A stretch of 64,000 nt of DNA from Roseicella aerolata (GCF_020523605.1 NZ_JAJAQI010000023.1:1-64000), one strand, 5' to 3'; shown: positions 17,612-27,751, numbered from the stretch's first letter. Translations and numbers: made by a program. Notes: generated by a model not told the origin, from the letters alone.

Positions 17612-19303
17612 ATGCATCGGCTACCGGTCATGGCGGCGCCCGGCGCCCCGTCCCGCGCCGTCCTGCGCCGGCTCCAGGTCAGGGCCTCCGTCCTGCTGTC
17701 CCTCGCCGCCCTGCTGCTGCCGCTCTGCCTCATCCCGCTCGGCCGCCTGGTCCCGACGCTCTGGACCGAGGCCGGCCAGTTGAGCCACCACGCCAGCGCC
17801 GCCGCCGGCCGCGTGGCGGTCGCCCTGGCCCGGCAGGCCGAGGCGCTGCGGCGCATCGAGGATGCGCTGGCCGGCCTGCCGGAAGAACCCGGCGAGTCGG
17901 CGCGGCGCATCAGCCGGCTGCTGCGGGCCGAGCCTGATCCGGCTGTGCTCGCGGCCGCGCTGCGCGGCCCGGGACAGCAGCTGGACGGCATCCGCCTGGA
18001 CCTGCTGACCCGGGATGGGGAGGTTCTGGCGCGCAGCGCGGAGCCTGCCGTGACGGAGCAGGACCCCGTCCTCACCGTCCGGCAGCCGGTCGAGGGCTGG
18101 CCCCTGCTGGTTCTCGCCACGCGCACCGCCGCCCCGCCGGCCAGCACCGGGCTGCTGGCGGTCGGCGCCGCCGTCCTCGCCATGCTGCTGCTCGCCCTGC
18201 TGGCCTGGCGGCGGGAGCAGCGCGGCCTGGCCGCCGCCGCGGCCGAGGAGCGGCGCGAGGCGCTGCGCAATGCCAGCCTGGCCGAGAGCGCGGCGCGGCT
18301 GCGCCTTGCCCTCGGCGCGGCCGAGCTCGGCTGCTGGTCCTGGGACGAGGCGGCCGACGATGTCAGCTGGGATGCCAGGGCGGCGGCGATCCTCGGCTGG
18401 CACCCGTTCGGGCAGGTGCCCATCGCCGCGCTGCGCGACCGTCTGGAGCCGGGCGACCACGCGATCCTCGACGCCGCGCTGGCCAGCGCCCGCCGCAACG
18501 GGGAGCCGACGCAATGCGCGCTCCGCCTGCGTCCGTCCGCCGGTGGGGCACCCCGCTGGATCGAGTTGCGCGCCCAGGCCTGGCGGGGACCGCGCGGCAC
18601 GCTGTTCCATGGGGTGATCGGCGACATCACCGCGCGCCGCGGGGCGGAGGAGCAGCAGCAGCGCCTGCTCCGCGAAGTGGACCACCGCGCCAAGAACACC
18701 CTGGCGGTCGTCCAGGCGCTGCTGCGCCTGACGCGCGCGGAGGACCCCGCCGACTTCCTGCCGCGGGTCGAGGCGCGCATCGCCGCCCTCGCCCGCGCCC
18801 ATACCCTGCTGGCGCAGTCCCGCTGGCAGGGCGCCGCGCTGCATCGCCTGGTCGCGGCCGAGTTCCAGCGGCGCCGGCCCGGCGGAGAGGCGCCGATGCC
18901 CGTGCTGGCCGGGCCGCCCGTGCTGCTCTCCTCCGTCGCGGCCCAGCCCATGGCCATGGTGCTGCATGAGTTGGCGAGCAATGCGCTGCAGTTCGGCGCG
19001 CTGGCGCAGCCGGGCGGGACGCTGTCCCTGACCTGGCAGCCGCTGCCCGAAGGTGGCCTGGAGCTGATCTGGCAGGAGCGCCGCCCGGTGCCGCCGCCGG
19101 CCGGCACGGCGCCCGTCGGCTTCGGCACCCGCATCCTGGAGGCGACGGTGCGCGACCAGCTCGGCGGGCGCATCAGCCGGGAGTGGCGGGCCGAGGGGCT
19201 GCGCTGCATCATCCGCCTGCCGGCGGGATGCGTGGTCGCGGCGCCTGCCGAGCCGGTGACCGAGCGCGCAGCGGCGGAGCCGAGCGTCAGCGCGGCCTGC
19301 TGA
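17612..19303 (+). CDS. HWE-family sensor histidine kinase with PAS domain
   Basis: This 563-residue membrane kinase has a transmembrane helix at about 26-46, a periplasmic sensor region at about 47-178 and a second helix at 180-199. A PAS-like domain follows (about 230-345, with GWHPFG and HGVIGDITARR). The phosphorylated histidine is in the EVDHRAKNTLAVVQALLRL box (H358), and the HELASNALQFGAL N-box (452-464) marks the HWE/HisKA_2 class common in alphaproteobacteria. No response regulator adjoins it. The start is uncertain: GTG 17594, ATG 17612 and ATG 17630 all lack a good ribosome-binding site. Confidence 0.86.
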   Translation: MHRLPVMAAPGAPSRAVLRRLQVRASVLLSLAALLLPLCLIPLGRLVPTLWTEAGQLSHHASAAAGRVAVALARQAEALRRIEDALAGLPEEPGESARRISRLLRAEPDPAVLAAALRGPGQQLDGIRLDLLTRDGEVLARSAEPAVTEQDPVLTVRQPVEGWPLLVLATRTAAPPASTGLLAVGAAVLAMLLLALLAWRREQRGLAAAAAEERREALRNASLAESAARLRLALGAAELGCWSWDEAADDVSWDARAAAILGWHPFGQVPIAALRDRLEPGDHAILDAALASARRNGEPTQCALRLRPSAGGAPRWIELRAQAWRGPRGTLFHGVIGDITARRGAEEQQQRLLREVDHRAKNTLAVVQALLRLTRAEDPADFLPRVEARIAALARAHTLLAQSRWQGAALHRLVAAEFQRRRPGGEAPMPVLAGPPVLLSSVAAQPMAMVLHELASNALQFGALAQPGGTLSLTWQPLPEGGLELIWQERRPVPPPAGTAPVGFGTRILEATVRDQLGGRISREWRAEGLRCIIRLPAGCVVAAPAEPVTERAAAEPSVSAAC

Positions 19304-19435
19304 CCGGGCCGCGCCCTCCGGCACAGGGCGCGGCGAGGATGGATGGCGTTCGGGACGGAGCGCCACTCCGCTGCAGCCTTCCGGTTTGCGGGCAGGTTCA
19401 CGCGCGCGGCCGGTCGCGGCGTCCCGCGCTTCGCC

Positions 19436-22400
19436 CTACAGCGCCCAGGGCCTCTCGCGGCAGCTCGCCGCCAGATGCCGCGCGATCTCCTCCGGGCTTG
19501 GTTCGCGCAACGCCGCGAAGGGCCTCGTCCAGCGGCTCCAATGGGGGTTCCAGCCGGGGTCGAGCAGCAGTGCCTCCCCCCAGCGATCGATCAGCCGGCC
19601 CTGCTCGGCCTCCGCCCGCTCCTGCTTGATCGGGTCCGCATCGTCATGCCCGCGGCTCTTCGATTCGTAGTGCAGCAGCGCGATGCGCGGCTCGTAGAGC
19701 ACCGCGAGGCCGGCGGCGCGCAGCTTCAGGCAGAAATCGACATCATTGAAGCTGACCGGCAGGGCCTGCTCGTCGAAGCCGCCGGCGGCCTCGAAAGCCT
19801 CCCGCCGGCAGGCGAGGAAGGCGCCGGTGACGGCGCCCGCCGCCCGCAGGGTCTGCCAGCGGCCGAGGGGACCCGGCGCCTCCCCCGGTTCCCCGACCCC
19901 CTCATGGCCGACCAGCCTCTCCAGGCCGCAGAGCACGCCGGCATGCTGGATGGTCCGGTCCTCATAGAGCAGCCGGGCGCCGACCGCGCCAACCTCCGGC
20001 TCGGCCAGCAGCCGGCGCAGGATGCGGTCCCAGCCGGCGGTCAGCATGCGGGTGTCGTCATTGAGGAAGAGCAGGAGGTCGCCGGGCACCTCCCGCACCG
20101 CAAGGTTGTTCAGGCGGGACCAGTTGAAGGGTTCCGCAAGGCGCAGCAGGCGGAAGCGCCCGGCCGCCTCGCCCGCGCAGAGAATCGCCAGCGTTTCGGG
20201 CGCCGTGCTGCCATTGTCGATGACCAGGACGTCGAGCAGCGCCGGATCGGCGGCCTTCGCCGCCAGCGAGGCCAGCGCCTGCCGCAGCAGCGGGCCGCCA
20301 TCGCGGGTCGGGACGATGACCGTGATGCGGCTCGGCGGCGCCTCCCACTGCGCCGGGTCGTCCAGCAGCCAGGGACGGCGCAGCAGGCAGCGCAGCGCGG
20401 CCGGCGGGCCGACGGGTGCCGCCGGCGCGGGTTGCTCGGCCCGCAGCACGGAGGCGAGGCGGCGCGGGATGTGCCCCACCGGCCCCTGCCGCCGCAGCGC
20501 CGCCCAGAGCGCCCAACGTGATTCCTCTGTGCCCGGCGCCGCCCAGGCGGCGGCGAGGGCCGGGCGGGCGGCGCAGAGCAGCGCGCCGCCGGGATCGGCG
20601 AAGGCCAGCGACCATTCGTCGAGCGCACCGCGCAGCACCGGCGCGCGGTGCGAGGTGAGACCGCGGAAGGGTTCCACCGCCTCGTCCTCGTCCACCAGGA
20701 AGCCGGCGGCGCCGGGCGCGAGGCTCGCGGCATGCGCGAACCAGGCGAGCGCGGCGGGATCCAGCAGGGTGCCGGCCGGCAGCAGCAGGACCAGCCCGCC
20801 CTGCCCGGCCGCGGCGGCCGCGCGCTCGTCCCGGGAGGCATCCGCCTCCACCGGCCAGGCGCGGATGCGCGGGTCGCGCGCCGCCGCCTGATCCGCGAGC
20901 GCCCGCGCCGCGGGAGGCGCCAGGATCGTCGCCGTCCAGCGCGCCCAGCCCTGCGCGGCGAGGCTGTCGAGCGTCCGCCGCAACCCGCGCACCGTGCCGG
21001 CGGTGGCATCGATGACGATGTCGATCACCGGGCCGTCCGGGACCGGCCCGGGCGGCGGCACGGCGTGCTGGCGGCGGAACTGCGCATAGAGCTCGGGCGG
21101 CCAGGCGGCGAAGCTCTCGAGTTGCGGCAGCATCCCCTCCAGCCGCTGCAGCGTGGCGCGGGCCTCGGCAAGCTGGGTGGTGATCGCCTGCAGCGCCGGC
21201 CGCGCCTCGGCCAGCAGCGGGTCCAGCGCGAAGGCGGCGCCGATGGGGCGGCCGGTGCCGGGTTCGCGGAGCTGGAAGCGCGCCCGGCCCTCGATCGTCC
21301 GGCGTCCGTCCCAGGCCAGCCGGAAGCCGCGCGCGCCATCCTCGGCGGCGGGGCGCGGCGTGTGGGCGCGGGCGGTGCCGAGGAGGCGGCCGTTGCACAG
21401 CACCTCGACCTCGGCCGGCGTGCCGTCGCCGCGGCGGGCCCAGCCGACGATCCGGTCGCCGGTGACGTAGTCGATGCCGCCGGCGAGGCCTGCCGCCTCC
21501 GCCTCGCCCTGGCGCGCCAGCGCCTCCTCGGCATCCGTCCAGAGATAGCCATGCTGCCGGGCAAGCTCCCCGGCGATGGCCGGCAGGGCCAGCAGGCGGC
21601 GCAGCAGGGTGACGCCACCTGGCGGCTCGCTCCCGGGCGCAGGCGGATGCAGCGCCAGCCGGTCCCGCAACCAGGCGGCGGCCATGCGGCACTGCCCGGC
21701 CGAGAGGCCGGCATGCGGTGGCGCGGCCTCCTCCACCAGCCGATGGAGCACCTCGCCCCGGAACTCCGCCCCCATGAGCAGGCCGCGCAGCAGGTCCCAG
21801 CGCGTGCCGGCCACCGGCGGCGGCTCTCCCTGCAGCGGGCGGCCGAGCACGGCGAGCGAGGCATGCGCCGCGTCATCCGGCAGGACCGGCATACGCAACT
21901 GGTGCAGGCCCGCGGCGACATCCGGCAGCGCGGCCGATACGGCCGCCCGCTCGACCGGCCAGAGCCCGCCGAGCATCTCCGCCACCGCCGGCAGGCGCAG
22001 CAGGGTGGCGAGCAGCGCGCCATGGAAGGGCGGCGCGCCGGGGCTGGGCCCGGCGCCGAGCCGCCGCGCGAGCCACTCGGCGCAGGCCAGCAGGTCGGGG
22101 CCGGACAGCCCCTCCCCCGGGAGCGGACCGCCCTCTGCCAGTGGGCGCAGGATGGCCTGGCGGAAGCGCTCGCTGCCCAGGGCGTGGCGGAGCGGCAGGA
22201 GCAGCGGCACGGCGGGCGCCTCGGCGGCGGCTGCCGCCATGGCGCCGGGGCCGAAGAGCAGGCCGGCGAGCCTTGCATGATCCTCCGGCCCGGCCGCGCG
22301 CGTCAGCAGGTGCCCCGCCGTGCGGCCCGGTTCGGCCGCCGCCTGGCGCAGCGCCGCCTGCTGCGCCCCGGGCAGCGCGGCGATGCGCGCCGCGACGGGC

Positions 22401-22711
22401 GGCAGGTGCAGCAGGCCGGGAAGCAGCGCGCCCGGCGAGGCGGGCAGCGCCGCCGCCGCCCCGCTCAGCAGGCCGCTCGCCCGTGCCCAGTCCCAGGCCG
22501 CGGCCAGGGCAGAGGGCGGCAGGGTGACGTGGCGCGTCGGCAGCCCGGCGGCGAGGCGGAGGAGCTGGGCGCCGAATTCCTGGGAGGCCGCCAGCGCGGC
22601 GATCGGGTCGGCCGGGCGCGCGCGCGCCTCCGCCTCGGCCGGATCACGGCCGAGCAGGGCGCGGGTCGCGTGGACCAGGCCGGACCCGGGCGGGGGGACG
22701 CCGTCCGGCAT
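19436..22711 (-). CDS. Large two-domain GT2 glycosyltransferase with N-terminal repeats
   Basis: This is a 1,091-residue protein. Residues 795-1020 form a family-2 glycosyltransferase domain: ITVIVPTRDGGPLLRQAL (796-813), IDNGST (831-836), the DxD-like LNDDTR (883-888) and GAFLACRREAFEAAGGFDE (963-981). Residues 560-790 look like a second, degenerate GT-A fold ending in VDEDE. Residues 405-490 form a beta-rich linker. The first 395 residues consist of three diverged repeats of about 110 residues (near 16-120, 150-260 and 285-395) with a DUF4214-like flavour. It starts 11 bases after rmlA and is probably a rhamnosyltransferase of the same operon. No ribosome-binding site is obvious. Confidence 0.85.
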   Translation of the reverse strand: MPDGVPPPGSGLVHATRALLGRDPAEAEARARPADPIAALAASQEFGAQLLRLAAGLPTRHVTLPPSALAAAWDWARASGLLSGAAAALPASPGALLPGLLHLPPVAARIAALPGAQQAALRQAAAEPGRTAGHLLTRAAGPEDHARLAGLLFGPGAMAAAAAEAPAVPLLLPLRHALGSERFRQAILRPLAEGGPLPGEGLSGPDLLACAEWLARRLGAGPSPGAPPFHGALLATLLRLPAVAEMLGGLWPVERAAVSAALPDVAAGLHQLRMPVLPDDAAHASLAVLGRPLQGEPPPVAGTRWDLLRGLLMGAEFRGEVLHRLVEEAAPPHAGLSAGQCRMAAAWLRDRLALHPPAPGSEPPGGVTLLRRLLALPAIAGELARQHGYLWTDAEEALARQGEAEAAGLAGGIDYVTGDRIVGWARRGDGTPAEVEVLCNGRLLGTARAHTPRPAAEDGARGFRLAWDGRRTIEGRARFQLREPGTGRPIGAAFALDPLLAEARPALQAITTQLAEARATLQRLEGMLPQLESFAAWPPELYAQFRRQHAVPPPGPVPDGPVIDIVIDATAGTVRGLRRTLDSLAAQGWARWTATILAPPAARALADQAAARDPRIRAWPVEADASRDERAAAAAGQGGLVLLLPAGTLLDPAALAWFAHAASLAPGAAGFLVDEDEAVEPFRGLTSHRAPVLRGALDEWSLAFADPGGALLCAARPALAAAWAAPGTEESRWALWAALRRQGPVGHIPRRLASVLRAEQPAPAAPVGPPAALRCLLRRPWLLDDPAQWEAPPSRITVIVPTRDGGPLLRQALASLAAKAADPALLDVLVIDNGSTAPETLAILCAGEAAGRFRLLRLAEPFNWSRLNNLAVREVPGDLLLFLNDDTRMLTAGWDRILRRLLAEPEVGAVGARLLYEDRTIQHAGVLCGLERLVGHEGVGEPGEAPGPLGRWQTLRAAGAVTGAFLACRREAFEAAGGFDEQALPVSFNDVDFCLKLRAAGLAVLYEPRIALLHYESKSRGHDDADPIKQERAEAEQGRLIDRWGEALLLDPGWNPHWSRWTRPFAALREPSPEEIARHLAASCRERPWAL

Positions 22712-22722
22712 GTCGGGGGCGG

Positions 22723-23595
22723 TCAGCCGTGCGCGTGCAGGATCAGGTTCTCGAGATACCGGCCATAGCCGCTGTTGCGGAGCGGCCTGGCGACGGCGCG
22801 GAGTTGGTCGTCGCTGATGAAGCCCTTGCGCCAAGCGATCTCCTCCGGCGAGGCGACCTTCTGGCCGGTGCGGGCCTCGATGACGCGGACGAATTCGGCG
22901 GCTTCCAGCATGCTCTCGTGCGTGCCGGTGTCGAGCCAAGCATAGCCGCGGCCGAGCCGGGCGACGCGCAGCGAGCCTTCCTCGAGATAGACCTTGTTCA
23001 GGTCGGTGATCTCCAGCTCGCCGCGCGGCGAGGGCTTCAGGGCGCGGGCGATCTGCGGCGCGCGGCCGTCATAGAAATAGAGGCCGGTCACCGCCCAGTC
23101 CGACTTCGGCTGCGCCGGCTTCTCCTCGATGCTGAGGGCGCGGCCTTCGGCATCGAATTCGACCACGCCGTAGCGCTCGGGATCGGCGACGCGATAGGCG
23201 AAGACCGCGGCCCCCCGCTCGGCGCGCACCTCCTCCATGCGCTGGTCGAGCTCGGCGCCGTGGAAGATGTTGTCGCCGAGCACCAGGGCGGAGGGGCCAC
23301 CGGCGAGGAACTGCTCGGCCAGCACCAGCGCCATGGCGATGCCGTTCGGCTTCTCCTGCACCTGGTATTCGAGCCTGAGGCCCCACTGGCTGCCATCCCC
23401 GAGCAGGCGCTGGAACAGCGGCATGTCATGCGGGGTGGAGATGATCATGATCTCCCGGATCCCGGCCAGCATGAGGACCGAGAGCGGGTAGTAGACCATC
23501 GGCTTGTCGAAGACCGGGAGCAGCTGCTTGGAGACGGCAAGCGTCGCCGGGTAGAGCCGGGTGCCGCTGCCGCCGGCGAGGACGATGCCCTTCAT
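22723..23595 (-). CDS. rmlA: Glucose-1-phosphate thymidylyltransferase
   Basis: This 290-residue cytosolic enzyme makes dTDP-glucose, the first step of dTDP-L-rhamnose synthesis. It shows the nucleotidyltransferase signature [25 protein letters not shown] (3-27), the [18 protein letters not shown] block (32-49), GDNIFHG, and the family's C-terminal end [16 protein letters not shown]. Length is normal. Its ATG overlaps the TGA of rmlD (ATGA), showing tight coupling in the operon. The glycosyltransferase gene follows 11 bases downstream. Confidence 0.97.
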   Translation of the reverse strand: MKGIVLAGGSGTRLYPATLAVSKQLLPVFDKPMVYYPLSVLMLAGIREIMIISTPHDMPLFQRLLGDGSQWGLRLEYQVQEKPNGIAMALVLAEQFLAGGPSALVLGDNIFHGAELDQRMEEVRAERGAAVFAYRVADPERYGVVEFDAEGRALSIEEKPAQPKSDWAVTGLYFYDGRAPQIARALKPSPRGELEITDLNKVYLEEGSLRVARLGRGYAWLDTGTHESMLEAAEFVRVIEARTGQKVASPEEIAWRKGFISDDQLRAVARPLRNSGYGRYLENLILHAHG

Positions 23596-24485
23596 GGGGT
23601 GGATTCCTTCATCAGCGCGTCGAGGCAGCGCTCCAGGCCCTCGCGCCAGTCCTTCGGGGGAATGCCGAGCACGGTCGCGGCGCGGGTGCAGTCGAGGCGG
23701 GAATTGGCCGGGCGGCGCGCCTTGGTCGGGTAGTCGGCGGTGGTGATGGCCGTCACCTTCGGCGCCGCCTGGCCGCGCCGCGCGGCGCCCGCGAAGATGG
23801 CTTCCGCGAAGCCATGCCAGGTGGTCCAGGGCGTGCCCGTCAGATGGGTGATGCCGAAGACCGGGTCGCCGGCCGGCGCCGCGACGAGGCGCGGCAGCAG
23901 GGTCACCGCCGCTTCCGCCAGGTCGGCGGCGAAGGTCGGCGCGCCATGCTGGTCGGCGACGACCCGCAGCTCCGGCCGCTCCTTGCCGAAGCGCAGCATG
24001 GTCTTGACGAAATTGCCGCCATGGGGGGAGCAGACCCAGGCGGTGCGCAGTGTCACGCTGCGGGGCTGGGCATTGTGCAGCAGCAGCTCCCCCGCGAGCT
24101 TGGAGGCGCCATAGGCGCCGACCGGGTCGGGCGGGTCCGCCTCGGTATAGGGCGTGTCCTTCGTGCCGTCGAAGACGTAGTCGGTGGAGTAGTGCAGCAC
24201 GGGCACGCCGGCGCGGGCCGCCGCCTCGCCCAGCAGGCGTGGGCCGGTGGCGTTCACCGCGAAGGCCAGCGCGCGGTCGTCCTCGGCCTTGTCCACCGCC
24301 GTGTAGGCGGCGCAGTTCACCACCGTCTCCGGCCGGAAGCGATCGAAGGCCGCGGCGACCTGGGCCGGGTCGGTCATGTCGAAGCCGGGCGGCTCCAGCG
24401 CCTCCGCCGCATGTCCCGCGGCGGCGAGGCGCGGCAGCAGCTCGGTCGCGATCTGGCCGGTGCGGCCGATGACGAGGACGCGCAT
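23592..24485 (-). CDS. rmlD: dTDP-4-dehydrorhamnose reductase
   Basis: This 297-residue NAD(P)H-dependent enzyme catalyses the last step to dTDP-L-rhamnose. The Rossmann motif [13 protein letters not shown] is at residues 5-17, followed by the [14 protein letters not shown] active-site entry, the catalytic YSTDYVFDG with downstream YGASKLAGE, and [12 protein letters not shown] 24485 shares its A with the stop of rmlB (TGATG). Order and overlaps place it in one transcript with rmlC, rmlB and rmlA. Confidence 0.96.
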   Translation of the reverse strand: MRVLVIGRTGQIATELLPRLAAAGHAAEALEPPGFDMTDPAQVAAAFDRFRPETVVNCAAYTAVDKAEDDRALAFAVNATGPRLLGEAAARAGVPVLHYSTDYVFDGTKDTPYTEADPPDPVGAYGASKLAGELLLHNAQPRSVTLRTAWVCSPHGGNFVKTMLRFGKERPELRVVADQHGAPTFAADLAEAAVTLLPRLVAAPAGDPVFGITHLTGTPWTTWHGFAEAIFAGAARRGQAAPKVTAITTADYPTKARRPANSRLDCTRAATVLGIPPKDWREGLERCLDALMKESTP

Positions 24486-25546
24486 CAGCCCGCCTTTTCC
24501 GTCAGCAGGCCGAGGCGCTGGCCGCTGTACTTCTTGTCGCGCAGCGGCTGCCACCACCACTCATTGGCCAGGTACCAGTCGATGGTGGCGGCGATGCCGC
24601 TCTCGAAGCTCTGCTGCTGGCGCCAGCCGAGCTCGCGCTCGATCTTGCCGCAGTCGATCGCGTAGCGCTGGTCGTGGCCGGGGCGGTCGGCGACGAAGCG
24701 GATCAGCTCCCGCCGCGGCCGCGCCGCCGGGCGGCGCTGGTCCAGCAGGTCGCAGATGGTCTGCACCACCTCCAGGTTGCGCCGCTCGGCCCGGCCGCCG
24801 ATGCAGTAGGTCTCGCCCACCGTCCCGCGCTCGACCACCGTCACCAGGGCGCGGGCATGGTCCTCGACATGCAGCCAGTCCCGGATGTTGCTGCCATCGC
24901 CATAGACGGGCAGTTCCTTGCCCTCCAGCGCATTCAGGATGATCAGCGGGATCAGCTTCTCGGGGAAGTGGTAGGGGCCGTAATTGTTGGAGCAGTTGGT
25001 GACCAGCACCGGCAGCCCATAGGTCTCGTGCCAGGCCCGCACCAGGTGGTCGGAAGCCGCCTTGCTGGCCGAGTAGGGCGAGCGCGGGTCATAGGCCGTG
25101 GTCTCGCTGAAGGCGCCGGTCGGGCCGAGCGAGCCGAAGACCTCGTCGGTCGAGATGTGGTGGAAGCGGAAGCGGGCCTTGGCCTCCGGCGCCAGCGAGG
25201 CATGGTAGCCGCGCGCCGCCTCCAGCAGGCTGAAGGTGCCGTTGATGTTGGTCTGGATGAAGTCCGCCGCGCCGGTGATGGAGCGGTCGACATGGCTCTC
25301 GGCCGCCAGGTGCATCACCGCATCGGGGCGGAACTCGGCCATCGCCGCGCGCATGCCGGGCGTGTCGCAGATATCGGCCTCCAGGAACCGGAAGCCGTGC
25401 TTCCCCTCGCAGTCGCGGATGCTGCGGCGGTCGCCGGCATAGGTCAGCTTGTCCACGACGAGCACGGTCGCGCCGCGCTCCTGCACGAGGAGGCGGGTGA
25501 CCGCCGAGCCGATGAAGCCGGCTCCGCCGGTGACCAGGATGCGCAT
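24485..25546 (-). CDS. rmlB: dTDP-glucose 4,6-dehydratase
   Basis: This 353-residue NAD-dependent extended SDR converts dTDP-glucose to dTDP-4-keto-6-deoxyglucose. Visible features are the [18 protein letters not shown] motif (3-20), [12 protein letters not shown], the substrate loop [10 protein letters not shown], the catalytic [22 protein letters not shown], the [14 protein letters not shown] loop and the C-terminal KIERELGW segment. The ATG at 25546 directly begins the Rossmann strand; no strong ribosome-binding site is visible. It lies 72 bases after rmlC on the same strand. Confidence 0.97.
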   Translation of the reverse strand: MRILVTGGAGFIGSAVTRLLVQERGATVLVVDKLTYAGDRRSIRDCEGKHGFRFLEADICDTPGMRAAMAEFRPDAVMHLAAESHVDRSITGAADFIQTNINGTFSLLEAARGYHASLAPEAKARFRFHHISTDEVFGSLGPTGAFSETTAYDPRSPYSASKAASDHLVRAWHETYGLPVLVTNCSNNYGPYHFPEKLIPLIILNALEGKELPVYGDGSNIRDWLHVEDHARALVTVVERGTVGETYCIGGRAERRNLEVVQTICDLLDQRRPAARPRRELIRFVADRPGHDQRYAIDCGKIERELGWRQQQSFESGIAATIDWYLANEWWWQPLRDKKYSGQRLGLLTEKAG

Positions 25547-25618
25547 GGATCGGGCCTCATGGGTTGGGCGGGCGGGGTATGATCCCGGCGCCGCGGGCGG
25601 TGCCGTCATCGGGCCGCC

Positions 25619-26209
25619 TCAGTCGAAGGCAACCGGCAGGTCGCGCAGCCTTGGCGCGCGCCGGTCCTTGTCGGAGAGCTGAACCTGGTCGCCCGCGAAG
25701 GGCCAGGGCAGGGCGAGGTCGGGGTCATCCCAGGCGATGCCGCGGTCGCATTCCGGCGCATAGAGCGCGGTGACCTTGTAGGCCACCTCGGTATCCGGGG
25801 TGAGGGTGCAGAAGCCATGCGCGAAGCCGACCGGCACATAGAGCTGCTGCACATTCTCCGCCGTCAGCTCGACCGCGACATGCTGCCCGAAGGTGGGGGA
25901 GGAGCGGCGGATATCGACCGCGATGTCGAGGATGGCGCCACGCAGCACCCGCACCAGCTTGGCCTGGGCATGCGGGGGCAGCTGGAAATGCATGCCGCGG
26001 ATGGTGCCCGGCCGGGCCGAGAGCGAGTGGTTGTCCTGCACGAAGACATCCGGGATCCCGAGTGCGGCGAAGTCGCGCGCGCTGTAGGTCTCGAGGAAGA
26101 ACCCCCGCGCATCGCCGAACCGCCGCGGCGTGACCAGCACCGGGCCAGCCACGGGAAACCGCACTGCCGTGAAATTGCCTGCTACGCGCTCAGGATCGCT
26201 CATACCCAT
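25619..26209 (-). CDS. rmlC: dTDP-4-dehydrorhamnose 3,5-epimerase
   Basis: This 196-residue cupin-type epimerase is recognisable from DARGFFLETY (about 33-42), VQDNHSLSARPGTIRGMHFQ with the catalytic histidine, FGQHVAVEL, YVPVGFAHGFC and YKVTALYAPECDRGIAWDDP. Two ATG codons, two codons apart (26209 and 26203), could start it. It is the promoter-proximal gene of the rmlC-B-D-A-glycosyltransferase unit, and its 274-base upstream region is shared with the divergent flagellin gene. Confidence 0.95.
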   Translation of the reverse strand: MGMSDPERVAGNFTAVRFPVAGPVLVTPRRFGDARGFFLETYSARDFAALGIPDVFVQDNHSLSARPGTIRGMHFQLPPHAQAKLVRVLRGAILDIAVDIRRSSPTFGQHVAVELTAENVQQLYVPVGFAHGFCTLTPDTEVAYKVTALYAPECDRGIAWDDPDLALPWPFAGDQVQLSDKDRRAPRLRDLPVAFD

Positions 26210-26483
26210 GTCAGTCGTCTTTCGCGCGAGGTCCCGTCAACCCCTGGGCACATGCCGCAGACAGCAATGAACTCCGTGTGCAGGAGCCGGCTGCAGCGGC
26301 CTGTCTGACTTTGCCAGCATCCCCGGACAAAGCCCAGGCGAAGTCAATTATCCGCGAGGTCGCACTCATTCCCGTCCTGGCCTCCTGATCCCCCAGCCTG
26401 CTTAACCGCGTCTTAACCCCCATGCACGACTCTCCTGCCGGGCGGTCCGAGAATCCGGGCCGCGGCCGCCGGGGAAAAACTCC

Positions 26484-27320
26484 ATGCCGCTGAACTCCGT
26501 GAACACCAATGTCGGCGCCATGGTCGCGCTGCAGTCCCTGAACCGGACGTCAGACGAGCTGGCAGCGACCCAGAAGCGGATCTCGACAGGCTACCGCGTG
26601 GCGGATGCGCGCGATGACGGCGCGGCCTTCGCGGTGGCGGAGCGCATCCGCGGCGACATGGCGGCCACCAACTCCGCCAACCAGCAGCTCGGCGGCGTCA
26701 AGGGCCTGCTCGACGTCACCCAGACCGCCCTGCAGAACGTGTCCACCACGCTGAACAAGCTGAAGGAGATCGTCGTCAAGCTCGCCGACGGCACCATCAC
26801 CGACGAGCAGCGCACCCAGTACCAGGCCCAGGCCAAGCAGCTCACCAACAACATCCGCACCTTCATCGAGGATGCCAGCTACAACGGCCTCAACATTCTG
26901 GACGATGCCAGCGCCACGGCGGTGAAGGTCATCACCAACGGCAGCGGCAAGTACTACAGCTTCAGCAGCTACTCCGCGCTGACGCAGATCTACGATCAGG
27001 TCTCCACCGTGGATGGCTGGGACCAGGCATCCGCCTCGGCGGCGCTGACGGCGGCCGGCGCGGTCGGCACCGCCATCACCCGCACCCTCACCCAGCTCAA
27101 TAATTTCGGCTCCTACGCGAACTATGTCGACAGCCAGATCACCTACAACAAGGCGATCCTGGATGCCCAGGAAAGCGGCCTGGGCGCGCTGATCGATGCC
27201 GACATGGCGAAGGAGAGCGCCCGGCTGCAGGCGCTGCAGATCCGCCAGCAGCTTGGCACCCAGGCGCTCGGCATCGCCAACCAGGCGCCGCAATCGCTGC
27301 TCAGCCTGTTCCGCAGCTGA
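26484..27320 (+). CDS. Flagellin
   Basis: This 278-residue secreted filament protein has the conserved N-terminal D0/D1 coiled segment (NTNVGAMVALQSLNRTSDEL, then KRISTGYRVADARDDGAAFAVAERIRGDM) and C-terminal D1/D0 helix (LGALIDADMAKESARLQALQIRQQLGTQALGIANQAPQSLLSLFRS). The central variable region is short (about 140-215), as in alphaproteobacterial flagellins. It is exported by the type III flagellar system without a signal peptide. GGGGAAAAACTCC precedes the ATG. It stands alone: no flaF, flbT or hook genes are near, but the rhamnose operon is divergent from the same intergenic region. Confidence 0.96.
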   Translation: MPLNSVNTNVGAMVALQSLNRTSDELAATQKRISTGYRVADARDDGAAFAVAERIRGDMAATNSANQQLGGVKGLLDVTQTALQNVSTTLNKLKEIVVKLADGTITDEQRTQYQAQAKQLTNNIRTFIEDASYNGLNILDDASATAVKVITNGSGKYYSFSSYSALTQIYDQVSTVDGWDQASASAALTAAGAVGTAITRTLTQLNNFGSYANYVDSQITYNKAILDAQESGLGALIDADMAKESARLQALQIRQQLGTQALGIANQAPQSLLSLFRS

Positions 27321-27751
27321 CATCCGCCGGCGCCCTTCGGCGCCAGGGGCCCGCGGCCGCGCCAATGGCCATGCCGGCGGCATGCGCGCCCGGCGGCAAC
27401 GCCGCGACGCCGGGCGCGTGGTGCGGCGGCAGTCCGGCCCATCCGGCGGAAGGCCCGCCGGTCGTCGCTTCGCCCCTCCCCGAGCCCGGCCGCCCGTTGC
27501 CGCCGCCTGTGCCAGGCGCGGTACGCCCGCCTTCCGGCCTGCCTGGCCGCGGGTCCGGCCCCACCAGGAGCCAGGCGCATCCCGCCCGGCAACGGATCCG
27601 CAAGGCCATTTGGCCGCAGGTCGCGGCCGAGCAGCGCCCGGCGCGCCGCCAGAGCAGCCAGCCCTGCCACCTCCCGTCGCGCCGCCCTTTCCGCCTGACC
27701 GGCTCCGCGCCTAATAGCCGAGCAGATCAACATCTTCAGGAGGAACGCCCG
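27321..27751. other. Intergenic region between flagellin and a Bug-protein gene
   Basis: There is no supported gene in these 431 bases. A short hairpin (GGCGCC-CTTC-GGCGCC, 27329-27344) follows the flagellin stop and may terminate it. A stronger 11-bp stem, CGCGCCCGGCG (27385-27395) with CGCCGGGCGCG (27408-27418), lies 40 bases further. The remainder is GC-rich, with stop-free frames on several strands but no ribosome-binding sites or motifs. Confidence 0.55.

Noticed and set aside
19338-19441. Possible further copy of the 106-bp element (GGATGGCGTTC, ACTCCGCTGCAG) after the histidine kinase.
   Set aside because: Only the left arm is recognisable; the right half does not align, so it was not listed as a copy.
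26340-26483. Sigma-54 or sigma-28 promoter for flagellin.
   Set aside because: No TGGCAC-N5-TTGC or convincing TAAA-N15-GCCGATAA match was found in the upstream region.
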